Assembly: GCF_014212055.1 (NCBI RefSeq)
Contig: NZ_JACJVO010000022.1
Location: forward strand, 1-64,000
Direction of reading: 5' to 3'
Length of the DNA: 64,000 nucleotides
Source of the DNA: Cohnella zeiphila
GTDB taxonomy: Bacteria > Bacillota > Bacilli > Paenibacillales > Paenibacillaceae
Shown here: piece by piece, positions 9,935 to 20,428 of the stretch
Layout of the letters: the number at the start of each line of letters is the position of its first letter
Position numbering within the stretch: the first letter of the stretch is position 1
The notes under the pieces: model-generated
Seen by the model: the letters and a program-made list of their open reading frames with translations, nothing else
Told to the model about the DNA's origin: nothing
The model's database searches: none
Position numbers and translations under genes: made by a program

Positions 9935-11275
9935 GTGAACGCGAACCGATCCGTGACGGTCATCGGCGCCGGCCTTGCGGGAAGCGAGGCCGCTTGGCAG
10001 ATCGCTTCCCAAGGCGTCCCCGTCACGCTGTACGAGATGCGACCCGCGCGCCGCACGCCGGCGCATCATACCGACCGCTTCGCCGAGCTGGTCTGCAGCA
10101 ACAGCCTGCGCGCGAACGGGCTCACCAACGCGGTCGGCGTGCTGAAGGAGGAGATGCGCCGGTTCGGCTCGCTGATCCTGTCGGCCGCCGACCGTCACGC
10201 CGTTCCGGCGGGCGGCGCGCTGGCGGTGGACCGGGACGGCTTCTCCGGCGAAGTGACGCGCCGGCTGCGGGAGCATCCGCTCGTCTCCGTCGTGAACGAA
10301 GAGCTGACGGAAATTCCCGAAGACGGGATCGCGGTCATTGCCACGGGGCCGTTGACGTCTCCGGAACTGTCCGCGCGAATCCGCGAATTTCTCGGCGAAG
10401 AGTACTTTTACTTCTTCGACGCGGCGGCGCCCATCGTCGAGAAGGATTCCATCGATATGGAGAAGGTCTTTCTCGCTTCCCGTTACGACAAGGGCGAAGC
10501 CGCCTACCTGAACTGCCCGATGACCGAAGAGGAGTTCGACGCGTTCTACGAGGCGCTCACGACGGCCGAGACGGCGGAAGTCAAAGACTTCGAGAAGAAC
10601 ATGGTGTTCGAGGGCTGCATGCCGATCGAAGTGATGGCGGGACGCGGCAAGCAGACGATGCTGTTCGGGCCTCTCAAACCGGTCGGCCTTGTCGATCCGC
10701 GCACCGGCAAGCAGCCTCACGCGGTCATTCAACTGCGCCAGGACAACGCCGCCGGCACGCTGTACAACCTGGTCGGCTTCCAGACCCATCTGAAGTGGGG
10801 CGAGCAGAAGCGGGTATTCTCGCTCATTCCCGGGCTGGAGAACGCGGAATTCGTCCGTTACGGAGTTATGCACCGGAATACTTTTATCAATTCTCCCAGA
10901 CTGCTGCGTCCGACGTACCAGGCGCGGTCGCGCGACACGCTGTTTTTCGCCGGGCAGATGACGGGCGTGGAAGGCTACGTCGAATCGGCCGCCTCCGGCA
11001 TGATCGCCGGCTTCAACGCCGGACGGGCGGCCCGCGGCCTCGAGCCCTTGACGCTGCCGGCCGAGACCACGCTAGGCAGCATGGCCGAGTACATCACGAC
11101 GGCGGACTTCCGCCACTTCCAGCCGATGAACGCGAATTTCGGGCTGTTCCCTCCGCTTGGCCGGCGCGTTCGCAGCAAGCAGGAGAAGAACGAGGCCATC
11201 GCCGCAAGGGCGCTGGAAGCGATCGAGCGATTCCGGGAAAGCGCGGAAATCAGAAGCGACATCCCGACTCCATGA
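9935..11275 (+). CDS. trmFO: Methylenetetrahydrofolate-tRNA-(uracil-54-C5) methyltransferase
   Basis: 446 residues from a GTG start preceded by AGAGGGGG. N-terminal FAD-binding [11 protein letters not shown]; the Gid/GidA-like motifs [15 protein letters not shown] and [14 protein letters not shown] are present. TrmFO uses methylenetetrahydrofolate and FAD/NAD(P)H to make ribothymidine at position 54 of tRNA, the route used by most Firmicutes instead of SAM-dependent TrmA. It follows topA as in B. subtilis; xerC/codV, which comes next there, is missing. Confidence 0.96.
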   Translation: MNANRSVTVIGAGLAGSEAAWQIASQGVPVTLYEMRPARRTPAHHTDRFAELVCSNSLRANGLTNAVGVLKEEMRRFGSLILSAADRHAVPAGGALAVDRDGFSGEVTRRLREHPLVSVVNEELTEIPEDGIAVIATGPLTSPELSARIREFLGEEYFYFFDAAAPIVEKDSIDMEKVFLASRYDKGEAAYLNCPMTEEEFDAFYEALTTAETAEVKDFEKNMVFEGCMPIEVMAGRGKQTMLFGPLKPVGLVDPRTGKQPHAVIQLRQDNAAGTLYNLVGFQTHLKWGEQKRVFSLIPGLENAEFVRYGVMHRNTFINSPRLLRPTYQARSRDTLFFAGQMTGVEGYVESAASGMIAGFNAGRAARGLEPLTLPAETTLGSMAEYITTADFRHFQPMNANFGLFPPLGRRVRSKQEKNEAIAARALEAIERFRESAEIRSDIPTP

Positions 11276-11381
11276 AGCAGCGACGGCAGCCGGTTTTACG
11301 CGCCCGCTGCTTCCTGCCGTTTCCGGCGAACGCAAGCAAGCGACAGGATGAAGAAAACGTTTGATAGAGGGAGGAACCCCC

Positions 11382-11924
11382 ATGGAAATGAGTTTTCACG
11401 CTACGACGATCTGCGCGGTTCGCATGAACGGCAAAGGCGCGATCGCGGGCGACGGGCAAGTGACGTTCGGCAACAGCATGGTCATGAAGCACTCCGCCAA
11501 AAAAGTCCGGCGCTTGTACCGCGGGCAAGTGCTCGCGGGATTCGCCGGTTCGGTGGCCGATGCCATCACGCTGTTCGAGAAGTTCGAAGGCAAGCTCGAG
11601 GAGCATCATGGCAACCTGCAGCGGGCGGCCGTCGAGCTGGCGAAGGATTGGCGCTCAGACCGCGTCCTTCGCCGTCTGGAAGCGATGATGATCGTCGTGG
11701 ATGCGACGGGCATGCTGCTCCTGTCCGGCAACGGAGAAGTCATCGAGCCGGACGACGGCGTGCTGGCGATCGGTTCCGGGGGAAGCTTCGCCTTGGCCGC
11801 GGCCCGCGCGCTCATGCGCCATGCGCCGGGTCTGGAGGCGAAGGAGATCGCCCGCAACGCGCTGCAGATCGCTTCGGAGATTTGCGTATTTACGAACGAC
11901 AACCTCGTCGTCGAAGAGATTTAA
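11382..11924 (+). CDS. hslV: ATP-dependent protease subunit HslV (ClpQ/CodW)
   Basis: 180 residues from ATG 11382 or 178 from ATG 11388. Ntn-hydrolase fold of the proteasome beta type: [51 protein letters not shown]. It forms double hexameric rings capped by HslU. GGGAGG at 11369-11374 is 7 bases from the first ATG and 13 from the second. The second start (MSFHATT) would expose an N-terminal serine after Met removal, as in B. subtilis CodW, where serine is the nucleophile; the first (MEMSF) would not. I give the first start by ribosome-site spacing and leave the point open. Confidence 0.95.
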   Translation: MEMSFHATTICAVRMNGKGAIAGDGQVTFGNSMVMKHSAKKVRRLYRGQVLAGFAGSVADAITLFEKFEGKLEEHHGNLQRAAVELAKDWRSDRVLRRLEAMMIVVDATGMLLLSGNGEVIEPDDGVLAIGSGGSFALAAARALMRHAPGLEAKEIARNALQIASEICVFTNDNLVVEEI

Positions 11925-11950
11925 CCCCAGGGAAAGCGGAGGGATAGAGG

Positions 11951-13348
<1,398 letters not shown>

Positions 13349-13384
13349 CAATGGGTTGGGCGTCAAGTAGGAGGATATGGAATT

Positions 13385-14152
13385 ATGACGTTGTTGGAAA
13401 AAATGAGGTCGCTGAACACTCTGCTTCAGAAGGCGGCCGGCAAGCCGCTTAACTTCAGGGAGATGGCGGAGGTGCTGCGCGAGACGGTAACGGGCGGCGT
13501 CTTCGTCGTCAGCCGCCGAGGCAAGATTCTCGGGGCGGCGCCTTCCCCGCACTTCCCGGAAGCGTGGCTGAGGCAGAACGAGGCCGACGAGCTCCGGTTT
13601 CCGCCGGAGACGAACGAACAGCTGCTGCGGATCGCCGAGACGGCGTCGAACGTCGCGCCGGGAGAAACTTTGGCGCCGGTGGAGGCCGCCTTCGCCGATC
13701 AGACGGTGACGATCGTGCCGATTATCGGGGGCGGCGACCGATTAGGGACTTTGGTCCTGGCTAGGGAAAATCAAACGTTCGGCGACGACGACCTGATTCT
13801 GGCAGAGTACGGTTCTACGATTATCGGCATGGAAATCCTTCGGGAACGAGCGGAGGAACGGGAAGTCGAGGCTCGCAGCAAGGCGGTCGTGACGATCGCG
13901 GTCAATTCTCTCAGCTTCAGCGAGCTGGAGGCGGTCGACCACATTTTTGAAGAGCTGGAAGGAAAAGAAGGGTTGCTCGTCGCCTCCAAAATCGCCGATC
14001 GAGCCGGGATCACCCGCTCGGTTATCGTAAATGCGCTCCGTAAATTGGAAAGCGCAGGAGTCATCGATACCCGTTCTTTAGGGATGAAAGGGACTTACAT
14101 CCGCATCCTCAACCCCCAGTTGATCCAGGAATTGGAAGCTCGCAAAAATTAA
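13385..14152 (+). CDS. codY: GTP- and branched-chain-amino-acid-sensing transcriptional repressor CodY
   Basis: 255 residues. N-terminal GAF domain for isoleucine/valine sensing (about residues 1-155) and C-terminal winged helix-turn-helix with the characteristic [24 protein letters not shown] and [11 protein letters not shown]. When GTP and branched-chain amino acids are plentiful CodY represses stationary-phase, transport and, in B. subtilis, fla/che genes. Here it is transcribed with hslVU and lies directly upstream of flgB, separated by a terminator and 250 bases. AGGAGG lies 10 bases before the ATG. Confidence 0.97.
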   Translation: MTLLEKMRSLNTLLQKAAGKPLNFREMAEVLRETVTGGVFVVSRRGKILGAAPSPHFPEAWLRQNEADELRFPPETNEQLLRIAETASNVAPGETLAPVEAAFADQTVTIVPIIGGGDRLGTLVLARENQTFGDDDLILAEYGSTIIGMEILRERAEEREVEARSKAVVTIAVNSLSFSELEAVDHIFEELEGKEGLLVASKIADRAGITRSVIVNALRKLESAGVIDTRSLGMKGTYIRILNPQLIQELEARKN

Positions 14153-14174
14153 ACAAACATAAGATTTATATGGA

Positions 14175-14210
14175 AAGTCCGATCTTGTTCGCAAGATTAG
14201 GGCTTTTTTC
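14175..14210 (+). terminator. Intrinsic terminator after codY
   Basis: Hairpin AGTCCGATCTTG-TTCG-CAAGATTAGGGCT (14176-14204) with a strong CAAGAT/ATCTTG core and G-T pairs at the base, followed by TTTTTTC. Confidence 0.85.
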
Positions 14211-14285
14211 TTATTGTCGTTTTACCATCCATCGGGGATGATTGTTCTTAGAAATTTTTAATGTCGTCATAAATCGACGCGATTT

Positions 14286-14313
14286 TAAAACGTTTTGGTC
14301 GGTTTGTCGAAAA
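14286..14313 (+). promoter_or_regulatory. Possible sigma-D-type promoter of the fla/che operon
   Basis: TAAA at 14286-14289, a 16-base gap, and GTCGAAAA at 14306-14313, six of eight matches to the sigma-D/sigma-28 -10 GCCGATAA. It lies about 90 bases before flgB. A second -10-like GTCGATAT occurs at 14349-14356 but has no TAAA at the right distance. No clear sigma-A promoter was seen, although one is expected since the operon encodes sigD itself. Confidence 0.3.
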
Positions 14314-14403
14314 AAGCAGGAATTGGGCAGGTGCTTGTTGAATACATAGTCGATATGGAAGCATTAACCAAAACACACCAGGGATGAAATGAGGCGGTCA
14401 ATC

Positions 14404-14799
14404 GTGGATTTGCTAAGCGGAGCTTCCTTTCAGAGGCTGGAAGGGGCTCTTAAGGCGGCGTCCTTAAGACAGTCGGTACTGTCGAATAATATCGCAAATG
14501 TCGATACTCCTAATTTTAAAAGATCGGACGTTGTGTTCGAGGACCTACTGGCCCAGGCGATGGGTACCGGAAACAATGCGCAGACAACCTCGCCGGGAGG
14601 GTCCGGAGCCGCGACTTCCATAGTCCCTCAAGCCCAGGTGGTTACGGAAGGCGGGACTTTGATCAACAATGACAAAAACAATGTCGACATCGACAAAGAA
14701 ATGTCGCTACTCGCCGAGAATCAACTTCGTTATAATTTCTACGCCCAGCAAGTGAACCACGACATCAAGATGCTCAGAATCGGCATCACGGGCCAATAA
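14404..14799 (+). CDS. flgB: Flagellar basal-body proximal rod protein FlgB
   Basis: 131 residues from GTG at 14404 (V-DLLSGASFQRLE); an in-frame ATG at 14389 gives five extra residues but has only a weak ribosome site, whereas GAGGCGG lies 6 bases before the GTG. Contains the rod-family motif LSNNIANVDTPNFKR and the C-terminal helix YNFYAQQVNHDIKMLR. FlgB is the first rod protein, exported by the flagellar type III system. First gene of the long motility operon; flgC follows after 31 bases. Confidence 0.93.
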   Translation: MDLLSGASFQRLEGALKAASLRQSVLSNNIANVDTPNFKRSDVVFEDLLAQAMGTGNNAQTTSPGGSGAATSIVPQAQVVTEGGTLINNDKNNVDIDKEMSLLAENQLRYNFYAQQVNHDIKMLRIGITGQ

Positions 14800-14830
14800 C
14801 CGCAATCCGACAGCCGGGAGGACTTGAAAG

Positions 14831-15277
14831 ATGAGATTGGACGGTTTCGATATCAGCGCATCGGGCTTGACCGCCCAGCGGCTTCGGATGGATGTCATTT
14901 CCTCGAATATCGCCAACGCGGACACGACAAGGGCCAGCTACGTGAACGGGCAATTCGTTCCGTATCGCAGAAAGATGGTCGTCGTCGAACCGATGAAGCA
15001 AAATTTCGCCGATGTCTTAAACGGCAAAATGGGAGGCTTGGCATCCCAAGGCGTCCAGGTGGCCTCCATCGAAGACGATCCGGCGCCGTTCAAGCAAGAA
15101 TATAATCCGACGCATCCGGACGCCGATGCGAACGGTATGGTCAGCATGCCGAACGTCGACATCCTGAAGGAAATGGTGGACATGATCTCGGCATCCCGTT
15201 CCTATGAAGCCAACGTAACGGCGTTCAATGCGAGCAAAGCGATGTTCGCCAAGTCGCTGGAGATCGGCAAAAGCTAA
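14831..15277 (+). CDS. flgC: Flagellar basal-body rod protein FlgC
   Basis: 148 residues; N-terminal FDISASGLTAQRLRMDVISSNIANADTT region (rod signature) and the C-terminal DMISASRSYEANVTAFNASK helix that packs in the rod. GGGAGG lies 9 bases before the ATG. It assembles after FlgB in the proximal rod and is a type III export substrate. Confidence 0.96.
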   Translation: MRLDGFDISASGLTAQRLRMDVISSNIANADTTRASYVNGQFVPYRRKMVVVEPMKQNFADVLNGKMGGLASQGVQVASIEDDPAPFKQEYNPTHPDADANGMVSMPNVDILKEMVDMISASRSYEANVTAFNASKAMFAKSLEIGKS

Positions 15278-15317
15278 TCCGTAGACGAATTACCCCAAGA
15301 CGGGAGGATTGAAACAG

Positions 15318-15626
15318 ATGATTCAAAATATTCCGGTGTCCGCCATCAGCCCCGCGTCGATGGGAGCTTCCGCTGCGGCATCCAAGCCCGCTACCCCGGC
15401 GGAAGCGACGGAGAGCTTCGCTTCTTTTCTGAAAAACGCGCTGGACGGCGTGGCGGCGCAAGAGACGAACGTACATAATCTGAACGACCAATTCATGATC
15501 GGAAAAGCCGATGTGAACGACGTGATGATTGCCGCTTCCAAGGCCGAGCTCAGCTTGGAATTGACCTCGCAAATCCGCAACAAAGCGGTCGAGGCTTATC
15601 AGGAGATTATGCGGATCACCATGTAA
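15318..15626 (+). CDS. fliE: Flagellar hook-basal body complex protein FliE
   Basis: 102 residues. A TTG at 15309 is in frame but only 1 base after GGGAGG; the ATG at 15318 has a spacing of 10 and is chosen. The C-terminal part carries the FliE signature FMIGKADVNDVMIAASKAELSLE and ends EAYQEIMRITM. FliE links the FliF MS ring to the rod and is the first exported rod component. Confidence 0.94.
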   Translation: MIQNIPVSAISPASMGASAAASKPATPAEATESFASFLKNALDGVAAQETNVHNLNDQFMIGKADVNDVMIAASKAELSLELTSQIRNKAVEAYQEIMRITM

Positions 15627-15676
15627 CGTCCGAAAAGTCCGCATTCCGCAGCAAAGTCCGCAGGTGAGGTGAAATC

Positions 15677-17248
15677 GTGAGCGAGAAGTTGGCCCGTATT
15701 TGGGGGAAGCTGCTCGGCTTCTGGAATCAATACAGCAAGACCCAGAAATGGGTTCTCGCGTCGGCGGCCGCGTTTTTGATCCTGGCCGTCATCCTATTGA
15801 CTTTTTTATTTACGAGAACGCAGTACGAGCTCGCGTTTCAGAACCTCGACAGCACCGATTCGCAGGCGATCATGGATTATTTGGACAGCAGCGGCATTCC
15901 GTACAAGCTTGGCGACGGCGGCACGAGCATCTCGGTGCCGAGCGCTTCGGCGGACCGGGTCAAAGTGGCCATCGGCTCGCAGGGGCTCGTTCAGAACGGT
16001 TCGATCGGGTTCGCGGAATTAAGCAAGAACTCTTCTTCTATCGGCACGACGGACCAAGAATTTAAGGTCAAGTACCGAAATGCGCTGAACGGCGAAGTCC
16101 AGCAGCTGCTGCTCGGCATGCAGGGCATCCAGCGGGCGAAGGTGCTGGTCAATCTGCCGGAAGAGAGCGTCTTTCTGAACGATGAGGACAAAGAGCGGGC
16201 TTCCGCATCGATCCAGCTGACGTTCAAGCCGGGATTCCGTCCGAAGCAGGAAGAGATCGACAGTTACTTCAACCTTGTCAAAACGGCCATTCCGAACTTG
16301 AACGTCGACGACATCACGATCACAAGCCAGAGCGGCGAGCTGTCGCCGTCGTCGGCGATCGGCGGGACCGGCGGCGGCATCAGCGGGACGATGCTCGATC
16401 AGCAGTTCGAGATCCAGCGCAAGTTCGAGAGCGACGTCAAGACGAAGACCGAACAATTCCTCGCGCAGATCGTGGGCATGGAAAACGTGGTCGTCAGCGT
16501 CGTTTCCTCGCTTAACTTCGATCAGAAGACGCAGCAGGAGCAGCTCGTCAAGCCGCTCGACAATAACGACAACAAAGGCGCGATCACGAGCGAGCAGAAC
16601 CAGACGCAATCTTCCACCGGCTCGGAAAGCTCGGCGGGAGGCGTCGCGGGGACCGGGCAGACGGACGTGGCGAACTATCCCGCATCCAGCGGAACGACCG
16701 GTTCTTCTTCCGAGAGCACTTCGTCTTCGACCACCTACGAGAACAGCCACATCACGACGAACACGACGTTCTCTCCGTATCAAGTAAAAGATTTGTCGAT
16801 CAGCGTGGCGGTCGACTCGGCGGTCATGACGCCGCAGAAGCAGCAGGAGATTCAGCAGAAGCTCGTAAACGACGTTCGGACGCTGCTCGCGAACTCCGGA
16901 CAGAATTTGACGGACGCCGATTTGACCAACCGGGTATCGGTCATCTCGCAATCGTTCGCCAATCCGGCGACCGGAACCAAAGGAACGACCGCTTCGACCT
17001 ATTGGCTGGCGGGACTCGGCGTGCTTGCGCTCGCGCTGCTCGGCGGCGGCTTCTACGCCTATCGTCGGCGCAAGGCGAACCGCGAGGCGGCCATGGTCGC
17101 GGAAGAGCCGGCGCGCGCGGAATTGCCGACGATCGACATCGACAGCGTCACGAGCGAGAGCCAGGTTCGCAAGCAACTGGAAGGATTGGCCAAGCGCAAA
17201 CCGGACGAATTCGTCAATTTGCTCCGGACTTGGCTGGTGGATGAATAG
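15677..17248 (+). CDS. fliF: Flagellar MS-ring protein FliF
   Basis: 523 residues from a GTG start. Two membrane helices, about residues 25-45 and 441-461, enclose the extracytoplasmic ring-building domains (YscJ/FliF motifs such as LVNLPEESVFL and ASASIQLTFKPG). A Ser/Thr/Gly-rich stretch (about residues 310-355) is a variable loop. The cytoplasmic tail ends with a short helix (EFVNLLRTWLVDE) that binds FliG. About two dozen or more copies form the membrane base on which the flagellum is built. fliG starts within about a dozen bases of its stop. Confidence 0.96.
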   Translation: MSEKLARIWGKLLGFWNQYSKTQKWVLASAAAFLILAVILLTFLFTRTQYELAFQNLDSTDSQAIMDYLDSSGIPYKLGDGGTSISVPSASADRVKVAIGSQGLVQNGSIGFAELSKNSSSIGTTDQEFKVKYRNALNGEVQQLLLGMQGIQRAKVLVNLPEESVFLNDEDKERASASIQLTFKPGFRPKQEEIDSYFNLVKTAIPNLNVDDITITSQSGELSPSSAIGGTGGGISGTMLDQQFEIQRKFESDVKTKTEQFLAQIVGMENVVVSVVSSLNFDQKTQQEQLVKPLDNNDNKGAITSEQNQTQSSTGSESSAGGVAGTGQTDVANYPASSGTTGSSSESTSSSTTYENSHITTNTTFSPYQVKDLSISVAVDSAVMTPQKQQEIQQKLVNDVRTLLANSGQNLTDADLTNRVSVISQSFANPATGTKGTTASTYWLAGLGVLALALLGGGFYAYRRRKANREAAMVAEEPARAELPTIDIDSVTSESQVRKQLEGLAKRKPDEFVNLLRTWLVDE

Positions 17249-17259
17249 AGGTGTCTGCA

Positions 17260-18276
17260 ATGGCGAAATCGGGACAGTACCAACTGAGCGGACGTCAGAA
17301 AGCGGCCATTCTGCTCATCACGCTTGGGCCTGACGTATCCGCTAACGTGTTCAAGCATCTTCGGGACGACGAGATCGAGCAGCTAACGCTGGAGATCGCC
17401 AACGTCCGGAAGGTGGATAGCTTAGAGAAAGAGACGATTCTCTCGGAATTCCATCAGATCTGCGTGGCTCAGGAATATATTTCGCAAGGCGGGATTACGT
17501 ACGCGAAGGAGATTCTGGAGAAGGCGCTCGGCTCGCAGAAAGCCTCGGACATTCTGCACCGGCTGACCGCGACCCTTCAGGTTCGCCCGTTCGACTTCGC
17601 CCGCAAAGCCGAGCCGACGCAAATTCTGAACTTCATTCAGAACGAGAATCCGCAAACGATCGCCCTCGTGCTCTCGTACCTGCTGCCGGAACAATCGTCC
17701 GCGGTGCTCTCTTCGCTGCCGCAGGACAAGCAGGCGGAGGTGGCCCGGCGGATCGCGCTCATGGACAGCACGTCGCCGGAAGTCATCTCCCAGGTGGAGC
17801 GGGTATTGGAGCAGAAGCTGTCCGCGACGGTAACGCAGGACTACACGAATGCGGGCGGCATCGAGTCGATCGTTCAAATCCTGAACGGCGTCGACCGGGG
17901 AACCGAGCGCACGATTCTCGATTCTCTCGAGATTCAGGATCCGGAGCTTGCGGAAGAGATCAAGAAAAGGATGTTCGTCTTCGAGGACATCGTCAACCTC
18001 GACAACCGCTCGATCCAGCGCATTATCCGCGACATCGAGAACGCCGACCTGCAATTGGCGCTCAAAGTGGCGAGCGAGGAAGTCCGGGAAGCGATCTTCC
18101 GGAACATGTCCAAGCGGATGTCCGATACGTTCAAGGAAGAGATGGAATACATGGGGCCGGTGCGGCTGCGCGACGTGGAAGAAGCGCAAACCCGCATCGT
18201 AGCGACGATCCGGAGACTGGAAGAAGCCGGCGAGATCATCATCGCCCGCGGCGGAGGAGACGATATTATTGTCTAA
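17260..18276 (+). CDS. fliG: Flagellar motor switch protein FliG
   Basis: 338 residues from ATG at 17260 (AGAGGTG 7 bases upstream; a GTG at 17251 overlapping the fliF stop is less likely). N-terminal SGRQKAAILLITLG, middle domain with the EHPQ-type motif region (ENPQTIALVLSYL), and the C-terminal torque helix region (MFVFEDIVNLDNRSIQRIIRD) with charged residues that face the stator. FliG is the torque-generating part of the C ring and binds FliF and FliM. Confidence 0.97.
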   Translation: MAKSGQYQLSGRQKAAILLITLGPDVSANVFKHLRDDEIEQLTLEIANVRKVDSLEKETILSEFHQICVAQEYISQGGITYAKEILEKALGSQKASDILHRLTATLQVRPFDFARKAEPTQILNFIQNENPQTIALVLSYLLPEQSSAVLSSLPQDKQAEVARRIALMDSTSPEVISQVERVLEQKLSATVTQDYTNAGGIESIVQILNGVDRGTERTILDSLEIQDPELAEEIKKRMFVFEDIVNLDNRSIQRIIRDIENADLQLALKVASEEVREAIFRNMSKRMSDTFKEEMEYMGPVRLRDVEEAQTRIVATIRRLEEAGEIIIARGGGDDIIV

Positions 18277-19111
18277 TCTGATCAAATCTTCCCATGTCAT
18301 CTCGGTGGAGGACTTAAGACGCATAGAGCAGCTCCGGATGGCGACCAAACCGCAAATTATTTCCGATTCCGATGGCGCTAACGGAGGAGAATCCTCGCTT
18401 GATGTCGAAACTCAATCGTTGAAGGACCGCATTTTGCAGGATGCCGAGCAGGCGGCGGAACATCTAGTTCGGGAGGCCCAGGAAACCGCCGGCCAACTGC
18501 GCCGCGAAGCCGAGGAAGAAATCGGCAAGTGGTGGGAATCGAAGCGCAGGGAAGACGAGCAGCATGCCGAAGAAGCCCGGCAGCGCGGTTACGACGACGG
18601 ATACCGGCAAGGAAGCGAACAGGCTCGGGCCGAGGGGCAGGCGCAGTGGGACGAGAAAATGCGCGAAGCGAGCGACATCGTTCGGGAAGCCTATGCGGCG
18701 AAGGAAAGTCTGATCGGCGAGGCCGAGTCTTTCCTCGTTGAGCTGAGCTGCCGAATTGCCGAGAAGATTATCGGCAGGAAGCTGCGCGAGACGCCGGAGC
18801 TGACGGTCGAGCTGGCCGTCCATGCCTTGTCCAGACGCAAGGAGCAGGGCGTCATTACGCTGTGCGTCGCGCCGGCGCAGTTCGCATTCCTCGAAGCGGC
18901 TCGCGAAGAACTGGCGACGGCGATCGATTCCCAAGCGAAGCTGCAGATCGTGCCGGATCCTTCCGTGACGGAGGGAGGCTGCGTCATTCGCTCGGCTTTC
19001 GGCAGCATCGATGCCCGCATCGACACCCAACTGGCGGCCATCCGCCAGGAGCTGCTGCAGGTAGCGGCTCCTTCCGCCCAGGAGCGGGAGCCGGAGGTGC
19101 AGGATGCTTGA
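18269..19111 (+). CDS. fliH: Flagellar export ATPase regulator FliH
   Basis: 280 residues from a TTG start overlapping fliG by 8 bases; GCGGAGGAGA lies about 9 bases upstream. A long charged helix with Gln/Glu/Arg repeats (about residues 45-150, with GYDDGYRQGSEQAR typical of FliH) precedes the C-terminal V-ATPase E-like domain. FliH binds FliI as a peripheral stalk and holds it near the export gate. Start and identity agree with gene order fliG-fliH-fliI. Confidence 0.92.
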   Translation: MSNLIKSSHVISVEDLRRIEQLRMATKPQIISDSDGANGGESSLDVETQSLKDRILQDAEQAAEHLVREAQETAGQLRREAEEEIGKWWESKRREDEQHAEEARQRGYDDGYRQGSEQARAEGQAQWDEKMREASDIVREAYAAKESLIGEAESFLVELSCRIAEKIIGRKLRETPELTVELAVHALSRRKEQGVITLCVAPAQFAFLEAAREELATAIDSQAKLQIVPDPSVTEGGCVIRSAFGSIDARIDTQLAAIRQELLQVAAPSAQEREPEVQDA

Positions 19112-20417
19112 CATCGCCAAATACGAAGAGGCGCTCCGCCATCTCGATCCGGTCCGGGTGAACGGCAAAGTGACCCAGATTATCGGTTTGACGGTGGAAT
19201 CCGAAGGGCCGGACGCCGGCATCGGCGACGTGTGCGCCATTCATCCGCTGAAGGGCGGGGAGCCGATACTGGCGGAAGTCGTCGGCTTCCGCGACAACCG
19301 CGTCGTGCTCATGCCGCTGGGAGATCTGCATGCGGTCGGCCCCGGCTGCGATGTCGTGACGACCGGCCGCCCGCTCACCGTTCAGGTCGGGTCCGAGCTG
19401 CTCGGCAAGGTGCTGGACGGACTTGGACGTCCGCTCGACGGCTCGCGCTTGCCGCCTCGCCTGCCGCATTACTCGACGCATAACACGCCGGACAATCCGC
19501 TGCTGCGGCCTCGCGTCGCGCTTCCGCTCGGCACGGGCGTCCGCTGCATCGACGGTCTTCTGACCGTCGGCCAGGGTCAGCGGATGGGCATTTTCGCCGG
19601 TTCCGGGGTCGGCAAGAGCACGCTGCTCGGAATGATCGCCCGCAATACGACGGCGGACGTCAACGTGATCGCCCTCGTCGGCGAACGCGGCAGGGAAGTG
19701 CTCGAATTCATCGAGCGCGATCTCGGACCGGAAGGACTTGCCCGCTCGGTCGTCGTCGTCGCGACTTCCGATCAGCCGGCCCTCATCCGGATCAAGGGCG
19801 CTCTTATCGCCACGACGATCGCGGAATATTTTCGGGACCGCGGCCTGAACGTCATGCTGATGATGGATTCCGTCACCCGCTACGCGATGGCACTTCGCGA
19901 AGTCGGACTGGCGATCGGGGAGCCCCCTGCGACCAGAGGGTATACCCCGTCGGTGTTCGCCGCGCTGCCCAAGCTGCTGGAACGGGCGGGCACGGGACCT
20001 TCCGGTTCCATTACCGCCTTCTATACGGTGCTGGTCGACGGGGACGACATGAACGAACCGATCGCCGACGCGGTGCGGGGCATTCTGGACGGACATATCG
20101 TGCTCAGCCGGCAACTGGCTCACAAAGGCCATTTTCCGGCGATCGACGTCTTGTCGAGCATCAGCCGCGTCATGAAGGACATCGTATCCGAAGATCAGCA
20201 GGATGCGGCGGAACAGCTCAAGCGATTGCTCTCTGTTTATAGAGATTCGGAAGACTTGATCCATATCGGGGCGTACCAGAGAGGATCGAATCCGGAAATC
20301 GACAAATCGATCCAATACATAGACGCGATCCATGATTTTACCCGGCAGCGGACATCGGAGAAAGTGACCTTGGAAGAGACGCAGCAGCGCCTGATCGTCG
20401 ATTTTTACAAGAGATGA
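19104..20417 (+). CDS. fliI: Flagellum-specific export ATPase FliI
   Basis: 437 residues, overlapping fliH by 8 bases. F1-beta-like ATPase: Walker A GSGVGKST at 166-173, Walker B region LNVMLMMDSVTRYAMALRE, and the type III ATPase segment GEPPATRGYTPSVFA. Hexameric FliI unfolds and releases export substrates from chaperones at the base of the flagellum. GGAGGTG precedes the ATG. Confidence 0.97.
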   Translation: MLDIAKYEEALRHLDPVRVNGKVTQIIGLTVESEGPDAGIGDVCAIHPLKGGEPILAEVVGFRDNRVVLMPLGDLHAVGPGCDVVTTGRPLTVQVGSELLGKVLDGLGRPLDGSRLPPRLPHYSTHNTPDNPLLRPRVALPLGTGVRCIDGLLTVGQGQRMGIFAGSGVGKSTLLGMIARNTTADVNVIALVGERGREVLEFIERDLGPEGLARSVVVVATSDQPALIRIKGALIATTIAEYFRDRGLNVMLMMDSVTRYAMALREVGLAIGEPPATRGYTPSVFAALPKLLERAGTGPSGSITAFYTVLVDGDDMNEPIADAVRGILDGHIVLSRQLAHKGHFPAIDVLSSISRVMKDIVSEDQQDAAEQLKRLLSVYRDSEDLIHIGAYQRGSNPEIDKSIQYIDAIHDFTRQRTSEKVTLEETQQRLIVDFYKR

Positions 20418-20428
20418 GGTTATGACCC

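Noticed and set aside
7781-10873. A 1030-codon open frame on the minus strand
   Set aside because: It lies antisense to topA and trmFO and reads across both and the gap; its composition (Arg/Leu/His/Asp rich) is what the complementary strand of GC-rich coding DNA gives. No ribosome site or domain.
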